From: Bigelowiella natans CCMP2755
Lineage: Eukaryota > Cercozoa > Chlorarachniophyceae
Reading direction: 5' to 3'
DNA length: 56,156 nt
Assembly: GCA_000320545.1 (NCBI GenBank)
Contig: ADNK01003048.1
Span: 1 to 56,156, forward strand
The position numbers were made by a program, and so were the translations under genes. Positions 45,524-56,156 of the stretch are shown here, in pieces (within the stretch, counting starts at the first letter, position 1; every line of letters starts with the position of its first letter). Under the pieces are notes generated by a model, which searched no databases, had not been told where the DNA came from, and saw only the letters and a program-made list of their open reading frames with translations.

Positions 45524-47445
45524 ATGAACCCACTTTTAAGCGTATTGCTCCCGATTTTCGTGATATGCCTCCCCTCCCGTTCAACAACACCGAGAGTCAA
45601 GGGAACAGGCTTTACCAATTTAGAACGTACTTCGAGAGGAGTTTCCAAAAGCTTGAGGTCCCTTGGTTTGAGACAACATGCGGTGATACGAAAGGTTAAT
45701 TCCAGTACTTATATTAACTGATAAGCTGCAATTATTATTGTATTCCAGCAAATAAAATCTAATCATCTCATTTTAGGCAAAGAACCGCTTGGTGATGCGA
45801 TGCGAAAAGACAGACGGAGAACTAGAAAACGTCAAGATCCAGAGAGAAGAGTGTTATGGATGCGGAGCTCAGATTCAGACTCAAGACTCCAGAGCTGCAG
45901 GATATGTCATCCTTGAAAGGTATAAACTCAAAAAAATGCACAAACAAAAGAATCAGATGCTGTGCGCGAGATGCCAGGAACTGGTTCAGGGAAAACCTGT
46001 ACCAGGAGTACGTGATCTATGGGCAAGAAAATTGGACCAAGAACAGCAACCTCTCTCATCTAACCATGTAAACACGAGACAAGAAGGTGCTCGGGGAGAC
46101 GAAGTCCTTTACGTGACAAACATTGAAGGGACCTCGCAACGATTGCTCGTTTCACCTGAACAATTGAGGCAGAAGTTGGCAACTCTGAAATCGAAACGAT
46201 CTTCGATAATGGTTCTCGTAGTGGATATGCTAGATTCTTCGGGTAGTTTTCTTGGACGTTTACGAAATCTTGTCGGGAAGAACCCAGTGGTATTAATAGG
46301 TACTAAACTGGACCTGCTACCCCTAGCGGGCGGAATAAACGCTCCTAAAACCAATAAGGGCAGCGTTGAATCTTTACATATGAGAGAGAACACACAAGAG
46401 CAGCATTTAATAGACTGGCTTAACAGCACGGCTATACATAAAGGAATTAGGCCTATTGCAGTGCAAGTTGTAAGCTCAAAATCTGGATTTGGTGTGAGGG
46501 AGGCAGCTCGAAAAATACTCTCTGAGAGGAAAAAAAGAGATGTTTATATTATAGGTGCTGCGAATGTAGGCAAATCTGCCTTTGTCAAGAGTTTAGTCAA
46601 AGAAATGTCGGATTTTAGTTCTAGGGCTTTCGATCCCGCTGCTCTAAACCAAGGGAGATTTCTTCCTGTGGAAAGCTCAGTTCCAGGAACTACCCTTGGT
46701 ATCATTGCTCTTAAGGCTTTTGAATCAGGTGGTACGCTGTACGATACTCCCGGAGTTCATTTACATCACAGATTACAGCATATGCTGACACCTAAAGAAG
46801 TGAGCGAATTGCATCCCAGACGAAAGCTTTCCGTCTACGTGGCAGAATCTCCGGGTACAGGAGGCGTAACGTATAATTGGGGTTCATTAGCGAAATTGGA
46901 TGTCTTAGAATGCCCAGAAGGGACCGAGATTGTTTTCTTTGGCCCTAAATGCCTAAAAGTATCATATTCAGAGATAATTGACAAGTCAGAATCAAAGGTG
47001 ATGAAATCGAACAATGTAGATGATATTTTCGGTCATTCATCTGTCCAAAACCGGGGTGGAATAAGACCGATGAGGGAGTACCAGCAATTTATTCACTTCG
47101 AAGACTTTGAAAGCAATACACAAGATCTAGATGCTCGTCATTATGCTGAAGGTGTATATGACAGAGAGGAGACCACATTGAACGCCGTAGTTGAGGTAGC
47201 CGTTTCCGGAATTCTGGGTTGGATAGGTGTATATGCGCCTAAAAATGCACAAGCTCGATTACGAATTCAGGTGTTATCATGTTTTTATAGAAGTGCTTCA
47301 TTTGTCATAATGTGTTACGAAGTTCTCACAAGTGAAACCCATTTTTTAGGCTCATGCCCCGGTCGGAGCAGAGGTTTTTTATCGACCCCCGATGATTTCG
47401 GAATTTCCTCGTAGAAAGGGGAAAAAAAGTAAAGAAAACACTTAA
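45524..47445 (+). CDS. YqeH/BPG2-type circularly permuted GTPase, probably plastid-targeted
   Basis: Exons 45524-45694, 45777-47270 and 47350-47445 give 586 residues, all in phase. Residues 1-18 (MNPLLSVLLPIFVICLPS) look like an ER signal peptide, followed by a basic, Ser/Thr-rich, acid-poor stretch to ~57, a bipartite leader typical of complex plastids. The mature part opens with a zinc finger (CYGCG ... CARC). G motifs come in permuted order: VLIGTKLDLL (G4), VVSSKSGFG (G5), GAANVGKSAFVKSL (G1), then DTPGVH (G3). This permutation and finger define the YqeH family: bacterial YqeH in 30S ribosome assembly, plant BPG2 in plastid rRNA maturation, NOA1/RIF1 in mitochondria. The C-terminus after AHAPVGAEVFYRPPMI is lysine-rich. 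Plastid versus mitochondrial placement rests on the signal peptide. Confidence 0.85.
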
Positions 47446-48654
47446 GACGGGAATTCCCCAATGCCTTACTTCAACCTCGGCAATCTTTGGTGTGGACTGC
47501 TTTGATCCTACTCGATAGATCCTTCTTTTGTAGTGCATCATGATATTGTATGACAGTTTCGCAAATTTTGATCCACAGGCAGAGATTGGCGATGTGATTG
47601 TTGAATATTCTTTGAAGACATACAAATGATCGAATGCACACTGCACACATGCAATACCTATTGACACCACGTCTATTACACAAGATAGAGCCACGTTCTT
47701 CTATGCTTCACGCACTATGCATGGAACTAGGGCAGCATGCTGGAGGAATGTGTCTACATTTGTTACATCTCACCTCATCGCCGATCGCACATCCACGCGG
47801 CTTGGCGCACATGCAAATGCTTGACACACTCACAGCGACATGCATGGTCGACTGTTCTAGTCTTGGAAAAATGCAATTCTTTCATTGAATCGGTCTCACA
47901 TCTAGTCTAGCTAGTAGTAGTCACACTCAGATGCGCCTAGACACACAGTCGGTCGCATGTGCTAGCTCAGAGCTAGCTAGCTAGAGAGCTGCTAGCCAGT
48001 GTGTGCTGCACGTGAGAACATGAACCTGCAAATTCGCAACGCTGCGCTGCATGATTGCGCATTCTGTGTTGGGCCCATGCAAGCTCTCTGTGCAACGCGT
48101 CACGCACTTGCTAGCTTGCTAGCTTGACTTGCATGCAAGTCTGCAGAGCAGCAAGTTGAGATCAAAGAATCGATTCAAGCAGGTTGCCAATGAAGTGATG
48201 TTGGTTTTTGTCCAGTCTGTTGCAAATCCGACAATGGGTCCGTTGAAATGAGCACAATCAGCAAGATCATGGACATGGAACACCTTTGTCCATCATCAAG
48301 AAAAACTGTTTGGAACTTGATCCCTCATTTCACAGTCACCGCTAGACCGGTGGCCGGGACGACACGTCCATCCATCCCATCCGTGAAAACAGTTGTGGTT
48401 CAGGGACAGGGGGAAAACCCACCCGAAATCGTGACCGAAACCCCCTCCCGCCCATTCCCGCACCGGCCTAGCGGCGCACCACAAGGGTGCAACTCGAGAG
48501 GGCAACTCAATGTTCGTCGAAACGAGCAGAGGCGGAAGAAGGTCGAAAAAGCATGCCATTTCCTTTGATTTTGTCCGAATAATCGTTGTCGCTGCTGGTC
48601 AACGGAACTGATCGCGATTCCTCGAGATTTGCCTACTCTCCTTCCGCCCCTGCA
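47446..48654. other. Intergenic island with repeats
   Basis: Between two plus-strand genes. 47630-48200 is rich in catgca, gctagc and ctagctag words. 48240-48570 is a GC-richer segment that shares blocks with the 33.7-34.1-kb repeats. ORFs here read through the repeats on both strands and are not credible genes. Confidence 0.6.
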
Positions 48655-49833
48655 ATGGGCAGCTCTTACGGAACGCCGATGCAAACGTGGCCTCCCACGT
48701 TCCGCATCATCAACCCCGCATCCGGCAAGGTAGTAACCCATAACGGGGCGGCAGGTCGGCATTTGGGATGAGGTGAAGGTGAGACATGCGTGCTGGTAGG
48801 TTTTGGCACTCAGTACAGCGAGCGATCAGCCCCACGATGTTCATTTGGCTGATAGTGATCCAGGAGACTACTTACAGGTATCCATTCAATGCGGTGCTGC
48901 GATAGCGTCCCGTTTGCACTTGATTCCCTTCTGATTTAGCCCCATATTCTCGCTGATATAATGAAAACGCGTGCTAATCTTACTTTTTGCATCCTGAAAC
49001 CCACAGTTTTGGACGCGCAAGAAAGGCAATATCATCCACTTCAGCACTAGCCTTCTCTTGACATACTGTAACGACGCTAATATAAGAGTGGAATCTTATC
49101 AGCATAACAATCCAAAACAGGTGCTGGTAGATGATGACCAGAGGGGGGGGGGGGACTAGCGTGAGATAAGGAATAGACGACGGATAAGATTTTTGAAGAG
49201 GGCTCAGGAGGGATTACAAGATGGGAGAAGGGGCAAGTGACCAAAAGTATATTGTATTCTGAAAGATTCGATGTGGCCATCCCCCCCTCTTTGAAACAGG
49301 GATGGACATACTACCCTGAATGCGGGTTCGTGCAATAAAGGATATATCCATCCCAAAACAAGCGTCCAGCCCTACACACCACAGTCACCATGACGATCTT
49401 CATCACACACACCACCGTCAGCATCCTTACCATTATTAATACCATCATTATTGTCATCGCATGTCTCAATAATTCTGTCGTTCTATCATTAATACCGTCG
49501 CTTCTTATGCTTACTATCCACGAAGAATCCTCGCATGCGGTGGAAGGACCATTGGAGCTGTATTACAAAAGGCTCAGAACGAGATATGTATGAAGAATGA
49601 AGACCTTGGCTCTCGTGCGAGGGACATTTACCACCTTGAAAATATACGGAGGTATATGTGCAGTTGCGCTAGTACAAACAATTTGAAAGGGCATTTATCG
49701 TATATAGCTTATTTTGTGTTGCTGCTGTTTCATCCTTGATAGGATTGACCGAACGAACGGTAGTCAGCAGTGGCAAATAGTGCCCGCAGACCCAAATGAA
49801 GCAAAGCGGGAAGAGCCAAAAAAACCGAGCTGA
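48655..49833 (+). CDS. Hypothetical protein, 165 aa, seven exons
   Basis: Exons 48655-48729, 48755-48772, 48830-48877, 49007-49120, 49300-49325, 49526-49651 and 49743-49833 sum to 498 nt with closing phases. Pieces: MGSSYGTPMQTWPPTFRIIN, PASGK|VGIWDE|PHDVHLADSDPGDYLQ, FWTRKKGNIIHFSTSLLLT, GWTYYPECGILACGGRTIG, AVLQKAQNEICMKNEDLGS, and the end WQIVPADPNEAKREEPKKPS. The chain reads smoothly across all joins, so a real gene is likely, but I do not recognise the family. The oddity is the first intron, only 25 nt (48730-48754) although bounded by GT and AG. If it is not spliced, the frame stops at TGA near 48770. No signal peptide; MGSSYG could accept myristate. Confidence 0.6.
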
Positions 49834-49912
49834 TCTTCATATTTGGTCTGCTCCATGCAAAACAATGCACACGCGAGGGCGTATGCCTGCCTGTGCCGCG
49901 TCTTCCAAATAA

Positions 49913-49955
<43 letters not shown>

Positions 49956-51292
49956 AAGAAGCATGTGCTCGTCGATTGTAATATAGTGCCAAGGCCATCG
50001 GACATATTTGTATCATAGTGAAGTGCGTCATAGCTGCTTCGGTATTTATATTGTTAAATATGTTGAATTGTGCATGCTGTTCTCATATTAGTTACTCGCG
50101 CTACGCTATGCTTTTTCTTTGTATCGTTGGAAGAGTTTTCATCATGCATTCTAGCATTCTAGCATGTATGCACGCAAAGTACTAGGCTCAAAGGCTAGTA
50201 AGTGTGTGAATGCACGCAAAGTACTAGGCTCAAAGGCTAGTAAGTGTGTGGCGGGCAGCTAGGTCGGCGCATCGATTGATTTTTCCAATTATTGCGCAGA
50301 GGTTGGACGTTGTGGCGTTGCATTGTGTGCGTTTGTTTTCGCTACTCTTCAGCTGCCCGCATGCATGTCCAGCTAGCTATACATGGTTAGCATGCTATTG
50401 CATGTGTTTGTGAGTCATTCATTCATGGAATTCAAAAGCCCAGCTAGCCAGTTAGCTAGAAGTGCGTTTGTTCTAGCGCCCTTTAGGCTACATAGCGTAC
50501 ACACGTGCGAACATATGTAGTTCCATACGCATGTTTTTCGCTACATATGGTATATTAACCACATATGTCTTAGAATGAGAACATGTGTGCCTTAAACCCC
50601 GTACGCTCTATAGCCCTTTAGGCTAATTATATATTGCTTCGGTGTCAATCGCAACGTCCCTGGTGGCACATGCAGCTAGCTAGGCACATAAAGCAAATAT
50701 AAAAAATATGGGTTTGGCCGGATGGTTTATTCACACAACGCTATCAAGCTGTGAAAACGACATCTAGACTTGCGTGATGCGACATGCTAGCATGCTGCAT
50801 TGACAAGCAACGACATGCTAGCATGCACATCACATAAACACTGCTGCACTGGTCATCATTCAAAACACCATGCTGCATGTGTCTAACGTCTAAGCTAGGT
50901 GTGTATATGTGTGCATAGCAGCCAAGTCGTATGCTCTTTTTAGCAGTTCTAGAGTCGATTGCAGTTTACTAGCATGCATGGGCATGGCAGCAATCTAGCA
51001 ATTGTGATCACACCTAAACACTAGCATTGGTACATGAGCTATTTTGTCTGCGACATGCATGAATGCTATCTTGCCCACATCTAGACATGCAGAGCACATG
51101 CTCTCAAAATATTCGTCAAGAATTTTTTGCCATTGCGCACCAACCATGCAAGCACAAAATATGATCTATATTTGTAAATGATAAAATAAATCTAAAAAAA
51201 TCAGGCTCCTAGCACACTTTTATGGTTACTATATGAATCTCTAAAGCGCCATTACAAATTGCTGAGCTAACTACATTCTTGTTTTAAATTTC
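49834..51292. other. Convergent intergenic island
   Basis: Between the TGA of the 165-aa gene and the stop of the G6PD-6PGL gene. 49914-49952 is (AT)n. 50090-51180 is dense in gctagc, catgc, tgctagcatgc and acatatg palindromes and includes a 42-bp tandem duplication. No gene is supported. Confidence 0.7.
50169..50250. repeat. Tandem duplication, 42-bp unit
   Basis: tgcacgcaaagtactaggct and onward occurs at 50169-50208 and identically at 50211-50250. Confidence 0.95.
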
Positions 51293-52684
51293 TCATCGCT
51301 TCTCCTTAAGCTTGAATTGATCACGCAGGTTTTGTTGCTGTAGACGATGACTAGCTGCTGCAATGACATCTTTCACTCCAATATTGACGGCGGAGGCAGC
51401 ATCGTGATCCAGAATGAACTCGCTTGCGCCCACCAATTGGACTGGAAGGAGCTTGGGGGAAGGGGAGGGTGATTCTGATGACGACTGCGATGAAGAAACC
51501 GCTTCTCCTATTCATAGTCACGCATTTAATCACGTGAGACCACGCAGGAGAAAAAAATAGATTTAACGAGACCGAGCGCAGAGCATTTTGATTGAAGAAT
51601 AATTTTAAGAAAAAAAAAGGCACAAGTTGAAGACTTATCGTCAATATATCATATGTAGCGGAAAGAGAAAACATACCCCCTTTTGCAGGATCATTAAGCG
51701 CGAGGCCAATCGCCTCGCTCTTGGCCTTGCCAGTGGCCACGACGATAACCTTCTTGGCAGCCTTCAGGACCGGAAGAGTAAGTGTGATACGGGACAAAGG
51801 CGGTTTCGGAGAATCTCGGATGCTTGCGACGATCTGGGAACTCTCTTGCAGCAGTTCGTGTCCTGGGAATAAGGAGGCGACGTGGCCGTCGGGCCCCATC
51901 CCAAGTATTACAAGATCAAACACCGGCACCTGTGAGTAGTTGTCATCAAGTCGTCACAGCCAATTTTGGAAAAAGAAAGTATTGTAACACAATAGCACAC
52001 GGCTCCGAGAAGCACTCGGCAAGGCATCATGGGGATCTACTCCGCAGCAAATCGAGTCCAGTATCATATAGTCATATATACTTATGTTTATATCCATATG
52101 CATATGAACATATGTTATTGCTATTGATGTGCATCTTCTCTTACCCCATCGTCGTTCACTTCGGAGACAATATCTTCGACTAATCCCCCGTACCTACAGA
52201 TCATTCAAACAAGAGCAGCAGCAGTCAGCAAGAGCAAGAGCAAGAAGAAGTATTCCTTCAATCGGACGTGGAGCTCAGCAGAGAGGTGAAGATTCCTTCC
52301 TTCAAGGCAGAATATCAGAATTAATAGCAGATTTTCATGTTTCTGCCACTTTCTTGCCACCCCCCCCCCCCTCTCTCTCTGTGTGTGTCATTTCTTTCCC
52401 CTTTTCTTTTCCTACAATAGTTAGTAGTAGCAGTAGTAGTGGTAGTAGTAGTAGTACCGCAGGTGATATGGACACTCCTCGTTTGCATCGCTGATAAGAC
52501 GCAAAGTAGGTGGAAAAGGTGAGCAATCAAGACGCACGGTAAGCAGCTCGTAAGTACCATGGAAGGGGTTGATGGAAAAAAAAAAAAGCATTCCAGTCAA
52601 TACTCCATCGATACGAATAATATGAATATATGACACACTAACACAAACACACACATATTTATTCATCTATTATATTTATATATA

Positions 52685-52724
<40 letters not shown>

Positions 52725-55700
52725 TATATATTATCCGCATCATCGATGTTGCGTCGTGTAGTAGCGCCTACTACCTATAGCCTTCATCACGTTTCTGCTC
52801 GCAAGCCGTAGATCCAAGCCCATCAACCTCATGGACCTTGATGCTGGGGTCAAGCTCTTTCCTCAGGGCACCATAATTGCTGTCCGGGGAAGTGCTGCTG
52901 ACCTGCAGCAGTGCGATTATATTGTGGTGGTCATCACGTTGTCGTGGTTATCGGATAGAGGGGAGGGGGAGGGGGAGGAGGGAGAAGGCGTTTGGGGCGA
53001 GTTTTGATGTATATTATCGCAGCAGACGATAGCAATAGTAGCTCACCAGCCTCTCATCAGCCATGAATACATCCCAGAGGCCGTATGTGTAATCCTCTCC
53101 AGCTGCTTCTCCGTACTTAAGCGCCTTGCCTACGACAGTGTGGAAAAACACCCGTTTGAGGCTGGTGATGACGATGGCGAGGGTAACATTGGGAGTGGTT
53201 GGTGCTCATAAGTACACACGATGGTGATGAAGACGGTGAAAGGCCATTAACGGCAGCAAGAGCAAGTTCGTGATTAATAGCAAATGCAATAGCGAATCTA
53301 CACGTAAACACTCATATCATGTTTCAATTGATCGTTGAGGAGGAAAGAGGGTGAAACACCGGCGGACGGTGTCTAGCCCTGTCCTTCCGCAGAACTCGCA
53401 AAACACACTTGCGCCTCATCAAGGAGATTCATTCCCATTTCGTTGTTGTTGTTGTTATTGTTGTTATAAGAAAGAGCAGTTCTACTATCATTTTATACGA
53501 TATGTTTCCATACCAAGAACAGCAGGGAGGCTTCCTCCAGCGACTGCTATTGCAAATTGCTTCTGCCCCGCCTTCCTTCCGCGCGTACGTGTATTGGCCA
53601 ATGCCTCCTTTTCCGCATCGCCTACCACTCGCGACACTTCCGCAACTATTTCTGGCATTGAGCCGACGAATTTCAACGCTGATTGTACGAGTAGAGAGTT
53701 TGTGGGTTATAGGTATTTATTAGGTAAGGTGGTGTCAGAGGCGGGTGGGGGGGGGGGGGGGAATAGGGGTTAGGATTTCTATCAAACACCGCTCGAGCGG
53801 TTGCTATTTCACATACAAGAATAGGCGACTCCGAGGCTATTGTTGTACATCTTCAGTGCTGTGTGTTTTGCGGCAATTATCCACCATATTTGTGCGGTGA
53901 CGGAGGATACCGGGCAGACACATGTCGTCAACAAACGCTTCGATGACATGTCAGCTTTTATAAAAACCAATAGGAGCGAACCTGTACTCTCATCGTCGCC
54001 GAAATCAGACGCCGCCTCCATCTTTCCGTCCCTCTCCTCACGAACGGCGTTCGCGGTAGGCCCCTGGCTTTCCGCCCCATTACCAAGAACCTCCACTGTG
54101 AGAGAGGGAGGGGCTGGCGCACTCTTGGCCTCGCTGCCTTGTCCATCACGCATCGCTGCGGATTCAGGTCCCTTGGACCCCGGCGTGTATGTCGCGACCG
54201 GAATTTCGCCTCTATCCATAGCGTGGAGAACAGGCGTGAACACCCTCCAGGCCGCTTTGAGCTCGTCGCCGCGAATGAAAAGGGCTTTGTCGCCATTGAT
54301 AGCATCGAGGATGAGGCGTTCATATGCCTCAGGTATCCAAACGTGGCCCTCTGCGGCGGGCAGCGGGGGGGAGGAATCAACCAGCCGGAAATGAGCAATT
54401 GCAGGAGAGTTAGCGAACAGTCAATACATGTTATCACTTTTCTGTTGCGTTCGGAACATCGTCGTCATCATGAAATCATGGAAATTGGGGGCGAATGAGC
54501 ACAGATCGGCGCATTTGATATGGGACCCTCCCCCCCCATCCCCAACCCTTGTTCTATTGACCCCCGAGGACGAGAAACCGTCAGTTAAGCAAACAAAGCA
54601 CAGCCAAGGTAGGCATTGGCTAATAAAACAAGTGATTTGTAGCAGCACCATTGACACAACGGAGCGCACCTTTTTCATCGCTGAAGGCGTCTCTATACAG
54701 CAAATTGAGTTTCGTTGTCGTTAGCCTTGATGTCAGTCCTGGTACTTTGCTGGTGATGTTCATATACACCTAGATACCGAAAAGATGTCAGTAACGACAA
54801 AGAAAGAGGCAAGCAACTTGAGAGGATATGCATGATAGTCCTGTGATATTTCGTGAAAGCAGGAACTGCTGATGAAGCAGGCACGTTTAGGGTGTTTCCA
54901 CTCGAATACGTATCGTCGCCAAGCAAAAGCAAGCTACTTTCCACATGTTGTTTTTGCAAAAGGCTTCCCAAAACTATCTCCTTTCCTGGAGGATTTCTCC
55001 TCCGAGATTGGGGAAGTAAGAACTGGCGATTTGGGAGATAATTTGTATGATGTTGTACGACGAATGGCGGCGAGGATGATGATGATGATGATGATGATGA
55101 TAACGTACAGCTTCGTCTGGCTGCACGCGAATCACAAGCTCATTGTTAATTTTCGGCTCCTCCTCACTCCCTGCGAATTCGAAACAATGCATTGTAAGCT
55201 ATTGGCAAGAATCTCAAAATCCGGCATAGAACCGGCACAGGAAACATCGTGGAGGAGAGAACAAAGCGACTGCGTCGTAGCTTTGTATTCTAGTCTTGAA
55301 ATCCTAGGAATCGTATCGTTCCCGATCGCTCGATCGATATGCATTTCTCTCTCACTCACCATGGAAGATGCTGCTCCCCATTCCGGCCTTGAACTTTATT
55401 CGAATCTCTGCCTTCCTCTCCTCGAGGGCCTTGCCCGCCCGCATTGTGATGGGGACCCCTTCAAACCTGCCGACGGACGCGCAAAACCAAATGGGGGGGT
55501 GGGGGTGGGGGATCGTAAAAACCGATGCACTTAAACACACCATTTTTTTTATATACCACTAACGAATGGCAATTCGCATGCTCGTGCATTCGCACACCTT
55601 GGGCTTTTGGATCGAAGATAGATCTCTGCAAAGGTCGGTGTTTTGGAGCCCTCTTGGACTCCCTCGTGACCCAGATAGCTATGCGGTGGGATCATACAGG

Positions 55701-55814
55701 AACAACGGCAGCCGCACGGTGAAACACATGCTGCATTCATTCTTCAACATCAAAGTAGCATCACATACACACACACACACACATACACACCCACACACTC
55801 ACACACTCACACAC

Positions 55815-55857
<43 letters not shown>

Positions 55858-55970
55858 TTTCTCAAACGAATAACCGCATGGGTCAAGGGGAATACGCACC
55901 CTTCATACTGGCCAAGCGACACATCATCAACTCCAATGGTCTCGAGACTCCTCACAGCCTTCACCTTTTC
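51293..55970 (-). CDS. Fused glucose-6-phosphate dehydrogenase / 6-phosphogluconolactonase (5' partial)
   Basis: Exons 55970-55900, 55678-55598, 55466-55360, 55170-55109, 54769-54670, 54350-53988, 53678-53514, 53129-53047, 52902-52775, 52193-52145, 51929-51677 and 51507-51293 give 558 in-frame residues. The first part is C-terminal G6[61 protein letters not shown], then [18 protein letters not shown]. After an acidic linker it becomes 6[40 protein letters not shown] and [20 protein letters not shown]. These catalyse the first two steps of the oxidative pentose phosphate pathway, making NADPH. Exon 54350-53988 carries both the last G6PD block and the linker and is in phase with the first 6PGL exon, so the fusion is real in this model. 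The catalytic N-terminal half of G6PD lies beyond the window. A Ser-rich, Gln-rich tail follows the lactonase. Confidence 0.9.
52677..52723. repeat. (AT)n microsatellite
   Basis: at/ta run with minor interruptions in the intron 52194-52774 of the G6PD-6PGL gene. Confidence 0.9.
55767..55851. repeat. Compound (CA)n(TA)n microsatellite
   Basis: ca/cacac run followed by ta run in the 55679-55899 intron of the G6PD-6PGL gene. Confidence 0.9.
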
Positions 55971-56156
55971 CTGAAGACATTCAAAATAACACCACCGAGC
56001 AGAAGCATCTCTTATTGCCAGCAGCTATGAATCGTATCGGAAGGAGGGGGATAACAGGGGAGTGTCCTAGAGCTGCATCTTGACAGCAACATCATGCGGC
56101 ATTTCTGCATGAAACAGGGCATAACAACGGCGCTCAACATCGCCTTGCATGCATGC

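Noticed and set aside
47446-48650. Overlapping 60-120-codon ORFs in the 47.6-48.6-kb island
   Set aside because: They cover the same repeats on opposite strands with no conserved domain or splice context.
48730-48754. Idea that the window is chlorarachniophyte nucleomorph DNA because of one very short intron
   Set aside because: Nucleomorph genomes are gene-dense and AT-rich with uniform 18-21-nt introns. Here introns are mostly 60-500 nt and spacers are long.
48655-48772. Resemblance of NPASGKVVTHNGAAG to an NCLDV-type NPxTGRxIxxxG adaptor motif
   Set aside because: It depends on reading through 48730-48754, which then hits a stop. Splicing that segment gives a coherent 165-aa protein without the motif.
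55971-56156. Search for the next upstream G6PD exon at the window end
   Set aside because: No frame reads like the NHLLQ..amE.P segment expected before EKVKAV, so this stretch appears to be intron.
1-56156. tRNA, rRNA and integrated phage or virus genes
   Set aside because: Scanning by eye found no convincing cloverleaf, rRNA core or viral hallmark gene. A tRNAscan or Infernal run would settle the small RNAs.

Overview
This is nuclear DNA from an intron-rich eukaryote, most likely a flagellated alga with a secondary plastid. Three things point that way. Almost every gene must be assembled from small GT-AG exons. An RPGRIP1L-like ciliary transition-zone protein implies a flagellum. A YqeH/BPG2-type GTPase begins with a signal peptide followed by a Ser/Thr/Arg-rich stretch, as in proteins sent to a complex plastid. 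A chlorarachniophyte (Bigelowiella-like) would fit, but this is inference. I found no convincing rRNA, tRNA, CRISPR array or intact transposon.

Layout. 52-5558 (+): leucine-rich-repeat plus coiled-coil gene, open at its 5' end. 7200-13127 (-): 16-exon gene for a membrane-anchored protein with three tandem copies of one glycosyltransferase-like domain. 13343-14618: two degenerate ARF/SAR-like fragments in divergent orientation. 15746-18694 (-): intronless RPGRIP1L-like gene. 19783-22336 (+): alpha/beta hydrolase with two membrane segments inside the fold. 22757-23444 (+) and 24520-24798 (-): small hypothetical genes. 25161-25500 (-): BolA. 25667-26564 (-): 140-residue hypothetical gene, divergent from 26815-30764 (+), an endonuclease/exonuclease/phosphatase-family gene with a mitochondrial-like leader. 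30765-34246: long intergenic stretch of degenerate repeats. 34256-38058 (+): ankyrin gene built from duplicated 99-nt exon cassettes. 38179-40810 (+): helical/coiled-coil exons. 42065-45054 (-): BAR-domain gene, divergent from the YqeH-like GTPase at 45524-47445 (+). 48655-49833 (+): 165-residue hypothetical gene. 51293-55970 (-): glucose-6-phosphate dehydrogenase fused to 6-phosphogluconolactonase, cut by the window edge.

Exon models were made by eye from splice sites, reading phase and family resemblance. For the glycosyltransferase-like, BAR, YqeH, BolA, 140-aa, 165-aa and G6PD-6PGL genes all phases close and the summed exon length is a multiple of three, which is strong internal support.

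Two patterns run through the window. Introns are loaded with microsatellites (AT, CT, GT, GAT, GTA). Intergenic DNA between converging genes has a different vocabulary, rich in GCTAGC, CATGCA and TGCA words and nearly free of microsatellites; promoter-side intergenic DNA lacks it. The genes do not form one pathway. They are a mixed set: cilium, plastid translation, pentose phosphate pathway, membrane shaping, glycosylation and Fe-S/redox (BolA).
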